A DNA stretch of 64,000 nt from Hyaloraphidium curvatum (taxonomy: Eukaryota; Monoblepharomycota; Hyaloraphidiomycetes; Hyaloraphidiales; Hyaloraphidiaceae). Under the pieces are notes generated by a model. That model ran no database searches. It saw only the letters and a list, made by a program, of their open reading frames with translations, and was not told the DNA's origin. Below, in pieces: positions 33,269 through 42,773 of this stretch. The translations under genes and the position numbers were made by a program. Location: positions 1 through 64,000 of the forward strand of contig JAIVFI010000030.1 of NCBI GenBank assembly GCA_025558095.1. Reading direction: 5' to 3'. How positions within the stretch are numbered: position 1 is the stretch's first letter; every line of letters starts with the position of its first letter.

Positions 33269-33932
33269 TGTCAAGGAGGAGGGAGGACCGGCATCGTGAG
33301 TGAAACATCGAGAAGTCGGGCAGTCTGGACTCGGGCAAAGTTGCTCGCTCCATGCACCAGGCGCCACCTGGAAGAAAGGCACAACCCGCCTGAATATACT
33401 TGGTCCAGACTTTCTCGATGCCTTTCTCGATGACGATGAGAAGGATCCCGGTGCCAAGGCTGAGTACAATCGTCCGTCCCCAAAGCTCCCACAGTCTCTT
33501 GGCCTCCGTCCACGCTCGAGGCGACCAAGGCACTTGCACACCTGCAATCGAGTCAGACAAAGTAGTCATTTTTCATGGTTTGCCATTGTTTCACTTACCC
33601 GTAGGGACTTCGTCCTCGTCCGGCTCTTCCGTGGCCAGCACCATGAACCCGGGCTCGATCAGTTCAGTCAGAGGACGGAAATCCGGTTCCGTCCACTCCG
33701 AACGACCAGAATCTGCGAGCTCAAGAATGTGCTCCTGGTGCTCTTGGTCGAATTGAAGAGATCCGTTGGCCGTGGGTGGCAGCGGCACCTTGTGGAGCAT
33801 GACGCGCTCCAGCGGAACACCCAGTTCGATTGCGCACCGCGTCCTAAGGTCGCCAATCGAAATGAACCGGTCCTGATTTAGTTCCTGGTGGCGGAACGGG
33901 GCCGTCGCCAGCGCAATCGGGAACGATGCCAT
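33228..33932 (-). CDS. Crinkler-like ubiquitin-fold protein with a membrane segment
   Basis: Exon 1 starts at 33932 (MASFPIALATAPF...). It encodes a domain with RFISIGDLRTRCAIELGV, VMLHKVPLP and a closing LTELIEPGFMVLA, a pattern resembling the CRN-type ubiquitin-like N-terminal domain (LK..I, L.L.KV.L, final beta strand). A GTAAGT donor after ACG-G joins to GVQVPWSPRAW..., followed by one hydrophobic helix (TIVLSLGTGILLIVIE). The frame ends at 33228, overlapping the start of the next gene, so the 3' end may be mis-modelled. A retroelement sits 34 bp upstream of the start codon, so the original promoter or 5' exons may have been cut off. Confidence 0.4.
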
Positions 33933-33965
33933 TTTTGTTGACGTGGCGGTCGCTGAATCGCGGAT

Positions 33966-33980
33966 CGCCGATTCTGGGCG
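33966..33980 (+). repeat. Left target-site duplication of the retroelement
   Basis: CGCCGATTCTGGGCG, repeated exactly at 36100-36114. The neighbouring bases differ at both copies, so the duplication is 15 bp. Confidence 0.85.
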
Positions 33981-36099
33981 CTCGGCGGAGCTCCTTTTCC
34001 GGATCACCATGTACGAGGGCAACATCCAGGGCGACCCGCTGTCGTCTGCCATCTTCTCCTGCGCCATGAGCCGCATGCTGCGGCCCCTCCGCTCTGGGCA
34101 CCCCGACTGCCTCATCCTTGGCTACCTCGACGACCTCACCGTGGTCGGGCCGCTCAACTCGGTCATGGCCGTCCTGGGAGAGGTGCGTGACGGCCTTGCT
34201 TCCCTCGGCATGACCCACCGCCCGGACAAGAGCTACCTGCTTTCGCTCTCGACGGACCCGGCCGAGCTGGAGCGGGTGCGCGCGGCCGGTGCGGCCCACA
34301 ACATCCGCGTCGCTGGCTTCCCGCCTCACGAGGCCGACCCCGAGGTGCATGCCACGGCGTCGGCCCCGGGCTCGCCTGACTTCGCTCGCTCGTGCGGCCT
34401 CAAGGTGGTCGGTGCCCCGGTCGGCACCCCTGCCTATGTGGAGTCGTTCCTCGCGGCCAAGATCGACTCCATTGCCGCTCTTCTCGATGAAATCGAGCGC
34501 GCTGCGCTCGGCTACGCCATGCCGGCCGACATCCCCTCCCTCCAGGGCCTGTACTCCCTCCTCCGTCTCTGTGTGACCCAGCTCTTCTCGTTTTGGCTCC
34601 GCATTCTCCCCCCCTCGGTTACCCAACCCTTTGCTCGACGTCTTGACAACGCGCTTTTCACCACCTTCTTGCGCTTGCTGGGAGATCGGGCCGAGGATCT
34701 GGATCCGCTGTCGGTGGAGGGTCGGACTGTGCGGGAGCAGGTATTCTTGGGTCTGCACTACTCGGGGATGGGGCTTCTGTCATCGGAGAAGGTGGCCTCG
34801 GCGGCTTACCTGTCTTCACTCAACCTCACGGCGGGCCCCTTGGACGCCATGCTTGGTCTTCGAACCTCGGCCCGGGGTGTGGGCGTGGAGCACGTGCGGG
34901 AACTGGTTCCCATCATCGAGGCCCTCCGCCCTGCCTTTGAGCGTGTCGAGGATGACACGGCCGCAGCGTACGCCGAGGCTGCGCGTGCTGGGCAACCGGT
35001 GGGCGCCGCGCCCGCCCGCCGTACGCTCCCTGCGGACGCCAGTTTCTTCGCTCAGCCGGTCTGGCACGGCCTGCAGAGCGACCTTACGCGTCTCGAGGAC
35101 CAGCGCCGCCTCGCGGCTCTGATTGCCTTGCAACCCGACACTTCCGCTGGTCTGGAGTGCCGCAAGCGGCTCGTCCAGGCGCAGGACGGCCTGTCGGCTT
35201 TCCTGACTGCCTCTCCCGCGCTGCTTGCCAACCACATTCGCAACTACTTTTTCCGCTTACTTGTACGCTTCCGGCTTTGCCTCCCGCTCCTGCACGAGGC
35301 CGACTACCCTGGTCTTTCCTTGCCCTGCCGGCGGGGATGCAAGCGATCGGCCATGTCGCTGACGGGGGAGCACGCGTTCTCGGGCTGCTATGGCCGGGAT
35401 CTCTTCAGTCCTGGTCACGACGACATTTGCGCGGCCATCCGCGCGGCGCTTCGCTCCATCCCGCTCCTCCGCGTGCACCCCATGCCGCCAAACCTCCTTG
35501 CACATGGCTACGAGACTGTCACCCCGCCCACGCCTGCGGATGCTGGCCGCCTTGGAGACGTTCTCATCACGCACCGCGAAACCCGGAAACGGTGGTTGCT
35601 CGAGATCAAGACCCTCACCTCTATGGCCCATTTGCACACGGGCCTGGTCTTCTCGGTCCCGGGCCACGCAGTCGAACGGCGGGTCGAGGCCGCCAGGAAG
35701 GACTACTCCCGTTTCGTCTTCAACGCCAACTTCTACCCTCTGATCGTGATTGCTTTTGATTCGTACAGCGCTGTCTCTGACACTTTCTCGCGCTTCTCCT
35801 CGGAGATGGGGCGCATCCAGTATCCCGGGATCGTCGGCCGCGATGGGCAGCCCGTGGACCTCGATGGCCTTTACTCTCGTTTTGTGCGGCGCTTCCGCGA
35901 ACGGATCGCGGTGGCCTGGGCTCTTGGCGTCGCGGCCCAACTCCAACACTGGCTTCAGCTGTGCACCGAAGCCGCCGCTGTCAACGCTCCGGCCCCCGCG
36001 CCGGTCGCTTTTGGTTTGAATGTAGATGAGGAGCTGATTCTTGGGGCGTAGGGGGATTTCTAAGTGTACGGTGGGATTGCTAGCTCCTCATTACACCAA
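33981..36099 (+). mobile_element. 5'-truncated non-LTR retrotransposon with restriction-like endonuclease
   Basis: The inserted segment lies exactly between two copies of a 15-bp target-site duplication. It begins inside the reverse-transcriptase domain and ends without an obvious poly-A tail (TTACACCAA). The missing 5' portion includes the fingers and the first catalytic Asp of the RT, typical of incomplete target-primed reverse transcription. The one long frame is undamaged, indicating a young insertion. Confidence 0.85.
33994..36051 (+). CDS. Truncated retrotransposon polyprotein: RT, zinc knuckle, RLE endonuclease
   Basis: The frame is open through the insertion boundary and stops at 36049-36051. 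RT motifs visible are GNIQGDPLSSAIF and the catalytic GYLDDLTVVG (YLDD). A thumb-like helical region follows. Near codon 475 a Cys/His cluster, C-X3-C-X10-H-X4-C (beginning CRRGC), precedes FSPGHDDI. The endonuclease PD-(D/E)xK-type core is GDVLI...LEIKT. RT followed by a CCHC knuckle and RLE is the layout of R2/NeSL/CRE-like non-LTR elements. No start codon of its own remains; translation would need read-in from outside. Catalytic residues of the retained parts look intact. Confidence 0.85.
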   Translation, partial: LFRITMYEGNIQGDPLSSAIFSCAMSRMLRPLRSGHPDCLILGYLDDLTVVGPLNSVMAVLGEVRDGLASLGMTHRPDKSYLLSLSTDPAELERVRAAGAAHNIRVAGFPPHEADPEVHATASAPGSPDFARSCGLKVVGAPVGTPAYVESFLAAKIDSIAALLDEIERAALGYAMPADIPSLQGLYSLLRLCVTQLFSFWLRILPPSVTQPFARRLDNALFTTFLRLLGDRAEDLDPLSVEGRTVREQVFLGLHYSGMGLLSSEKVASAAYLSSLNLTAGPLDAMLGLRTSARGVGVEHVRELVPIIEALRPAFERVEDDTAAAYAEAARAGQPVGAAPARRTLPADASFFAQPVWHGLQSDLTRLEDQRRLAALIALQPDTSAGLECRKRLVQAQDGLSAFLTASPALLANHIRNYFFRLLVRFRLCLPLLHEADYPGLSLPCRRGCKRSAMSLTGEHAFSGCYGRDLFSPGHDDICAAIRAALRSIPLLRVHPMPPNLLAHGYETVTPPTPADAGRLGDVLITHRETRKRWLLEIKTLTSMAHLHTGLVFSVPGHAVERRVEAARKDYSRFVFNANFYPLIVIAFDSYSAVSDTFSRFSSEMGRIQYPGIVGRDGQPVDLDGLYSRFVRRFRERIAVAWALGVAAQLQHWLQLCTEAAAVNAPAPAPVAFGLNVDEELILGA

Positions 36100-36114
36100 C
36101 GCCGATTCTGGGCG
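36100..36114 (+). repeat. Right target-site duplication of the retroelement
   Basis: Exact copy of 33966-33980. Confidence 0.85.
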
Positions 36115-37259
36115 TCACCTCCGCCAAACCGAACTCCGGATCGCAGCTAGCTCATAAACCACAATCATTCATACTGTTCTCCAAAAGAGAAAGCGTCCGG
36201 CTGCTGGCCTTGGGCCTACCAAGTCACGCTTACCAGCTCCGATTTCAGCTCGGCCAAGCGCCCCTTGTAGCCTTCCGCAACCTCCTCGCACCGTTTGCCG
36301 TCCTCCACCCCGGACGGCGCGGTAGCGCGGGCTCCGGTCCATGCCGCACGCGACTCGAGCCTCGCGGCCGAGGCCTCAAGCTCCCCAACCCTGCGGAGCG
36401 GTGATTCCGGCTTTGGAAGAACATCCGACGGGGCGCCCACACTCCCCGCCCTCCAATGCTGCCATACGCCGGGGCCCAGCGGCATCGGACGAACGCTCGG
36501 GGCGGCGACCCCGCCCGCAAGCGCGGGGCTCGGGAATGGCCGGACCTCGGGACCGATGCCGGCCCCTTTCGACGGAATCGGGGTCGTGGGACGCGGCGGA
36601 GTGACCGGACGGTGCTTTCCCGGCCCTTTGGTGCGCGGTTCGTGGCGGTGTAGGCCCCGGTGTTGCCGGTCGCGACGAATCGGGCTCCTAGACAGCGGGC
36701 GCTGAAATACACTTCGCGGCTGTTGCGGCTCCGGAAGACGGTCGGATGGGGCGGTCCGCACTCTTAGTATTGGGATCCAGCGATATGCGGGTTTCCCGTG
36801 GCAGCGGAGGGACGCTCGGCGTCCCACGGAAAAAAACCGCCGCGTTGGACGGGCGTCTGGGCCGGCCGCAGCACCGCGGCGGATGCCGGTCGCACCGGAC
36901 GGACGCGACGCCTCCGGACGGCCATGTCGTCCCAGCACGGTGCGCTACCTGCTGCTCTGCTCGTCGCGGCTTCGTGATTTTGGAGACTTGGCGGTGCAGT
37001 TCTTTAATGGGGAACGATCGGGGGCCGCCCGACCCTGAAACTGGCTGGACCGCGGTCCGACGACGTCGCCAAGTTTTGCTCGCCCCGGCGCCCCCCGCGT
37101 GCCCGACGGCGCCGCCGAGCCCTCCCGCGATCTCCCCTACCGCGCCGGCGCCCGTGCAGCGCGGCCGGGGCGGCAGCAGACGGCGGCACTGTTTGTTTGG
37201 CTCCCCCTCGGAGTGGCTTAGCACCCTGCGCACCCGCCGCGCGGCACGCAGGCGGAGCG
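36115..37259. other. Region with a possible minus-strand coiled-coil exon
   Basis: About 1.1 kb. On the minus strand, about 36420-36235 encodes an uninterrupted charged helix (RVGELEASAARLES..., EGYKGRLAELKSEL) that runs straight into a GTAAGC donor followed by GTGAC. This looks like a real exon end, but no matching exon was found; the retroelement lies in the direction where it would be. The rest shows nothing. Confidence 0.35.
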
Positions 37260-40200
37260 ATGCGGCGTGCGCTGTCCCTCGCGGGCGTCGCGCTGGCGCT
37301 GCTGCTGCTCGTGGGCTGCGGCGCCGCGCAGCTGAGCCCCAACCACGCCGGGGAGGTCGTGTGCCCGAATAACAACAGGGCCGCGCGTGCGCCGTGCTCG
37401 CCGCGCTCGACGGTCACGCGGTGCGTGAGCACGAAGAAGGCAACAAAGACGGTCAAGAAGACCGTGACGAAGGTGGTCAAGAGCACGGTTTCGCGGACGT
37501 CAACGCAGAGCACCACGACAACGCGCACGACAACCACATGGGTGCGTTCCCGACCGGGCGGCGCCGCTCCTGTTCCGCGTTCGGCCCGGCTGAAGTGCTC
37601 CGCTTGTGCCCACAGGCCTTCGTCATCTCGTCGACGACCATAGTCGTCCCCGGCGACCAGCTGCCCAGCCTTCCTCCCACCATCACCGTCCCGACCGTAA
37701 CTACTACGACCGTGACTGCCCCGGACGAGACGATCACGGTGACGGGTCTGTACCGGGCCCCGGGCCCATGCGCGCGGCCCTGACGCACCTTTCCAGGCGA
37801 CTCAACCCTCATTGTCACCGAAAGCTTCACGCCCACCGTCTCGCTGACCTCCAGCATCACCTCCGAGGTCACCGTCTCGTGCTCCAACTCCATCCAGCCA
37901 CTGCGCTTGCTCGCGCGGTGGGATGAGGAGAGGTACGGGTGGACCGGCGTCGAGGCGGGGAGCTACCGCCTCGACGAGCGGGACTACGCAGCCTACGACA
38001 CGGATGAGGAGCCCGACTACGACGCGGACGACGTCTCGCCCGTCAGCCCACTCGTCTCCCCCGCCGGCCTCCCTGTGCGCCGGCAGCCCCGTGCCCCCTG
38101 CCCGCCCTGCACGTCCTTTGTCGGCTGCACGCGGACGAGCACCAAGGTCGTCGCCACGACGAAGACCAAGTCCGTCAAGGTGACCAAGACCGTCAGCGTG
38201 ACGAGGACCAGTACGTCGAGGACGACGGTTACGGTGGGCGTTGCTCGGGGGTGCGCATCCGCTTGGTCCCGCTTGACAGCTCCCCAACCTGCAGAGCACG
38301 GGCTCGGCCACGGCTTCGACGAGCACAATCACCCTGTATGTCACGCGCACGGCACCTCCGTGGAGAGCTTTCTCACCGGGTTCTTCCCCTGCCAGGTACC
38401 CGGACCAGCCTACGCCGCCCGTCGAAATCACCGTCACGCAGACCACCTCGACTGTCACCAGCCTCGTGCCGGGCACGGTGACGACCGTTACGGAATCCAA
38501 CTCCGGGACGACGCTCACGGACACGATCACGTTCCCGCCGGTCACCACGACGTGGGTGGATCCGTCAGCGCCCTCGGCTTGGCTGACCGCGCCGCCCGCA
38601 GCACCACGACCACCGTGTTCGTGCACGCCAACTGCGCCTTGAGCCCCAGGACGACGACGACCTTCTTCTTCCCGCCGGCGCCGCCGCCTCCGCCGGGGAG
38701 CTCTTCGACGTCCCGGACGGTGGGATCCGTTGCGCCCGCGCCTCGTACTTGCTGACCGCTGGCCCACCAGCAATCCACCCTGACCATCTCCAAGACCCGC
38801 ACGACATCGCGCACTCGGACCAAGTCCCGCACGCAGACCAAGTCTCACACCCCTACGACGTCCTTCACCCGCACGCAGACCTGCTCCATCGTGCCGGACC
38901 CGAACGCTCCCTCCCCCGGGGGCGGCGGCACCCTCTTCCAGAACAACACGGACCCCGTCACCCCCCCGGGCGTGGACTTCCAGGCCAAGACGGGCGGCGA
39001 CGGCTGGGACGTCGGCTTCACGGCCGAGGAGCAGCGCATCATCAACATCTACCACCACCAGGCCCCGCTCAAGGTCGACTGCCACAACCGGGACTCGACG
39101 CGGTGCGCGGGGGGCTACCCGACGGCATTCGCCAACATTTACGCCCCCCTGATGCCGTACGTGCTCTTCGACCCCGCCGTGCCGAACCGGATGTGGGCCT
39201 GGACGCAGACCAAGGACGGAAACACGGGCAACGGGTACAACTCCATCACATGCGTCGACATCGGCCCAGTGGGGGCGACACCAGTTCTGTGCGGGAACTA
39301 CCGCCTGTCGCGCACGGGGTTCGGTTCCCGACCCACCGGCTTCGGCGGCGGGGACTGGGGCCCGATCGGCAACGCCATCATCAAGGGCAAGTTCTACGCG
39401 GTGGGTGCCGGCCGGGGAGCCCATCGTCCGGGGGCGAATGACGGTCCGCTGCCGCAGATCAACAACGTCAACACGTTCGGCCTCGAGGACGAGCGGAACG
39501 CGCTGCACTGCTTCGACACTGTCGCCATGGCGCCGTGCCCGATCACCAACGGGGCGTCGCCGCCGGGCAACATCCCCGTCAAGTACCCCGCGGGCTGGGT
39601 CTCGAGGAACACGCTCACCTCTTGGTGGGCGGTGCCGTCGATCGGGATCTCGGCAGTAGGAACTGACGGCGCTCGACCCCGACAGGACCCGGGCAATCGA
39701 CGGCAAGGTATTCATCGTCCAGCAGGGCAAGCTCGCCAACGGCACCGAGTGGGACGTGATGACCTGCGTCGACCCCGAGGCCGCGGGAAGGAACTATGAG
39801 TGCGCGGGCAACTGGCCGCAGAAGATCCCAACGACGGCGCGGTCCAACGGCAAGTCCTACTCGGACATCTTCCCGTACCGCACGAGCGGGAGCACCGATG
39901 CCGGCGTTTGCATCGGCGGCGGCGTGATCACGAGCAACAACCCCGTGCGGGCCTACTGCTGGGACCTCCTCGGCGCCCCCGTGGGCTCGCTCAACACCGT
40001 CTTCACCCCGGGGATGCGGTGGTGGTCCGGTTCGGGCGACCTGCTGGGGACCTGGATCCTGTTCCCGTGCGGATCGGGGGTGTGCTGCCTCGATATGAAG
40101 ACCAACGCGTCGTGCCCCAACTACCCGACCACGGGGTTCGCGCCGGCGGACGAGCTCAACGGGGGTGAGACCTGGTACCGGACCTACACGCTGCGCAAGG

Positions 40201-40811
40201 AGAAGCCGGACTGCTGGTGGGCCAACGGAGACGCGGGCAATATTTGTGGGTTGCTTTGTGGCGTCCCAGTCTCCTGCTTGTGCTGATCGTCGGGAAACAC
40301 AGGGACCTTCAACCCGCAGACGGGGACCAAGGGTTGCGGCACCCTTCCGAGCGGCGACTCGACCTTCAACGCGATCGACCTCGTCAACCCGGACAAGTGC
40401 ACGCAGAACCTCACCTCCTGGGACCGCTGGGAGCTCCGCAGCCTCGGCCCGGCCGGCACGACCTGTGAGTCCGCTTCTCGCGCTTCGCAACGTCCCCTGA
40501 CCGATGCCTTCCAGACACGTCGTTCAACGTCACTTTCTACGACGGCAACGACACGCCGATCCCGGGCTTCACCAACCTAGTCCAGACGGGGCAGCCCGTC
40601 GTGACGGTGGACCTCAAGTCGCTCAGCGTTGCGCAGACCGGGAACAGCATCAAGGTCCAGGTTACCTTCACGGGTTTGACGTGCACCAAGGACTGTACCT
40701 TTACCAACCGAATTTACTGTGAGTCGCGCCGGTTGGTGGCGGTCCGCGCGCGCCGCTCACGGCGCCGTGTACACCGCAGACAAAGCAACGGACCAGATCT
40801 GTTGCCCGTGA
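37260..40811 (+). CDS. Large secreted or wall-anchored protein with Thr/Ser-rich stalk and Cys/Trp-rich C-terminal region
   Basis: It starts at 37260 with a signal peptide (MRRALSLAGVALALLLLVGCGAAQ). About eleven short introns, all keeping frame, join exons of two kinds. The first half is a Thr/Lys/Ser-rich stalk with repeated KT, TRT and TTT stretches, probably heavily O-glycosylated. From about 38890 the protein becomes globular: FTAEEQRIINIYHHQAPL, WAWTQTKDGN, TLTSWTRAIDGKVFIVQQGK (rebuilt across an intron), several Cys pairs and WW motifs. The last exon is tiny (about 40780-40811) and its stop lies in a tandem repeat. No catalytic family is recognised. It is likely a cell-surface or wall protein. 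Confidence 0.65.
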
Positions 40812-40844
40812 TCAAGCAACGGACCAGATCCCTTGCCCGTGATC
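40783..40844 (+). repeat. 31-bp direct tandem repeat (two units)
   Basis: Units 40783-40813 and 40814-40844 differ at two or three positions; each starts AAGCAACGGACCAGATC. The stop codon of the surface-protein gene lies at the end of the first unit (40809-40811). Confidence 0.85.
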
Positions 40845-40986
40845 CCGCCGCACCTAGGATCATTAGTCGATTGGAATATGTACTGACTGACTGCCTCGAG
40901 TAGAATCTTGTTCCTCCCGCACGACGCACCATCCGCTTGGGCAAGCCGGGCACGTTCGGCCCCCGGCCCGAGCCCCGGCGCCGATG

Positions 40987-42189
40987 CTAAGGCGCATGAC
41001 CCTCCTTCTGCCTCGCCCGCATCCGCACCAGCTGCATCTCGGCTCTCGGATCCGCCTCTCTAGCGAATCTCGCCATCTCCGGGTCCCCCGCCGCGCCGGG
41101 GAACCATCTGTCCAGCACCGCCGCCACGAACCCGTCCACGTCCTCCCGCTGCTTCGCCAGGCTCTCCCGAGCCTCGTCGATCACCCCGCCCATGGTCTCC
41201 ATCGAGCGGCCACCCTCCTCGAGGCCGTAACCGACCCCGCGGCCAATAAACCGGCCAAAGTCTCGCACGTACGTCGCGCGGTCGAGGCCGGGGAAGGGCA
41301 CCACGACCGACGGGCACCCCGCGAGCGCGGCCTCGACGCTCCGGTACGTGGCCGGGTCGTAGGAGACGAAGAGCGCCGCCGTAGCAAACCGCTCGAGGCG
41401 CGCGCGCTTCGTGACGGAGTAGTCGAGGACGTCCTTACCCGAGAGGTCCGGCTCGGGCCGCTCCAGCCGCTTGCCGCCGACGGTGTAGGAAAGCTTCTTG
41501 GAGTACCAGAGGGTGCCGTTGCGCCGCCCTCCAGGGGGGCGGGGCAGGTCCCGGTAGTAATCCAGGTAAAGGTCCACGACGGCCAGGGGCACCGTCGGGC
41601 GCCAGGAAAACTCGCGGCAGTATGCGGCGGTGTAGCACGCGATCAGGTCGTCGGCGGAGTACTCTGACGCGGCGGGCGCGCCGGAGATGCCGCCGGGGAA
41701 GAAGAGCACCCAGCGCACGACGCGTTTGGCGCGCAGGGGGTTGCCCCGGACAACGTCGGTGTAGACGGCGATGCCGTCGGCGGGGTCCAGCCATTTCGGC
41801 AGAAGCGGCGTGGCGTAGCCGGGGTTGGTCGTCAGCGGCACTGACTTCCAGATGTCGTCCTCCGTCATGGGCACGATGTAGGCCACGGGCGCCTGCACCG
41901 AACCGTAGCGGCGGTTCAGCGTGTCGACCAGCAGGTGGATCACCGTGCAGCCGCCGCAGGTCTCCAAATAGGGCGGCGCGTAGAAAACAAAAAACACGTC
42001 CGGTGGAAGGAGGCGTCGCGCGGACGGCGGGCCCGCTGCGGTCTGCGGCGCCGATGCTGCTGACGCCGGGGGATTCGGGCCGTTCGCGTCCGCGCCCGGG
42101 GCCAGCACCGCGCCCCGGACGATCCATCCTGCCAGCGTGCACGCGATGCAGAGCAGCAGCTGTAGGACGGGGCCCGGCAGCCGCGCCAT
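40987..42189 (-). CDS. Type II membrane glycosyltransferase-like protein
   Basis: Single exon; the start at 42189 gives 400 aa. Residues 4-30 form a signal-anchor helix, then a short Pro/Ala stem, then a luminal domain. YDPATYRSVEAALAGCPSVVVPFPG resembles the nucleotide-sugar-binding C-lobe of GT-B glycosyltransferases (a YDxxTxxxxEAxxxGCPxVVVP pattern), followed by YGLEEG. It looks like Golgi-type glycosyltransferases of unknown donor. An alternative start at 42240 adds 17 residues. Confidence 0.6.
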   Translation of the reverse strand: MARLPGPVLQLLLCIACTLAGWIVRGAVLAPGADANGPNPPASAASAPQTAAGPPSARRLLPPDVFFVFYAPPYLETCGGCTVIHLLVDTLNRRYGSVQAPVAYIVPMTEDDIWKSVPLTTNPGYATPLLPKWLDPADGIAVYTDVVRGNPLRAKRVVRWVLFFPGGISGAPAASEYSADDLIACYTAAYCREFSWRPTVPLAVVDLYLDYYRDLPRPPGGRRNGTLWYSKKLSYTVGGKRLERPEPDLSGKDVLDYSVTKRARLERFATAALFVSYDPATYRSVEAALAGCPSVVVPFPGLDRATYVRDFGRFIGRGVGYGLEEGGRSMETMGGVIDEARESLAKQREDVDGFVAAVLDRWFPGAAGDPEMARFAREADPRAEMQLVRMRARQKEGHAP

Positions 42190-42773
42190 GCCACCGGAAG
42201 CGGGGAGGATCAATCGAGGGATAGTGTTTTGTTGTCCCAAAGGTTTGTCCTTGCCGCCGCCAGCCGTCCTTCCGCGGCGGCTGGATAGAGGACGCTGGCG
42301 CTAAAACGGCCATCTCTCTGCGGACATGGTCAGATGCAAATCATCGGAATGCTCTCGAGGGATGGCCATGTCCTTTGTGGATTGCCTGCTTTTGTTGTTT
42401 TGCTGACCTCCACAACCTCCGCCTTAAAAGCCAGATTGGCGAAACGGACGATGGATAACGAGTTGTCCGTGATCTCGGCAAACGTTTCATGCAGACGTGT
42501 GTAGTAGATATGGCTGTCGAATGAAGCCGGCTCGAACTGCAGGAGCATCACATCGCAGCCGAAAGCAGTGAGAGAGATCCCACGTCCGAGACGGTAGAAA
42601 TGCATGGAAACAGTTTCATCGTCGAAGGTTGAATGCTGAGGCTACCTCTCCGCCGGTTGTCGGCCACCTATCCCTGAGGGATGGGGGTCCACCACTCCCT
42701 CGCCAGACTCGCCACGGGTCCACGTCCCCCGCCTCCGCACCTTTCCCGCCCGCCCTCCCTCGCCTGCCCCACG
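42190..42773. other. Intergenic region with an AT-richer orphan ORF
   Basis: About 580 bases. On the minus strand 42605-42330 is an open frame of 91 codons (MHFYRLGRGISLTAFGCDV... IYYTRLHETFAEITDNSLSIV...) with protein-like composition and lower GC than neighbours. It may be an exon or a relic; no family recognised. Confidence 0.35.

Noticed and set aside
33844-34758. Minus-strand open frame across the retroelement boundary
   Set aside because: Runs antisense through the RT and across the insertion junction, so it cannot be an old gene.
37802-39745. Long minus-strand open frame opposite the surface protein
   Set aside because: Antisense shadow of the Thr-rich exons; composition (Val/G/Arg repeats) mirrors the sense codons.
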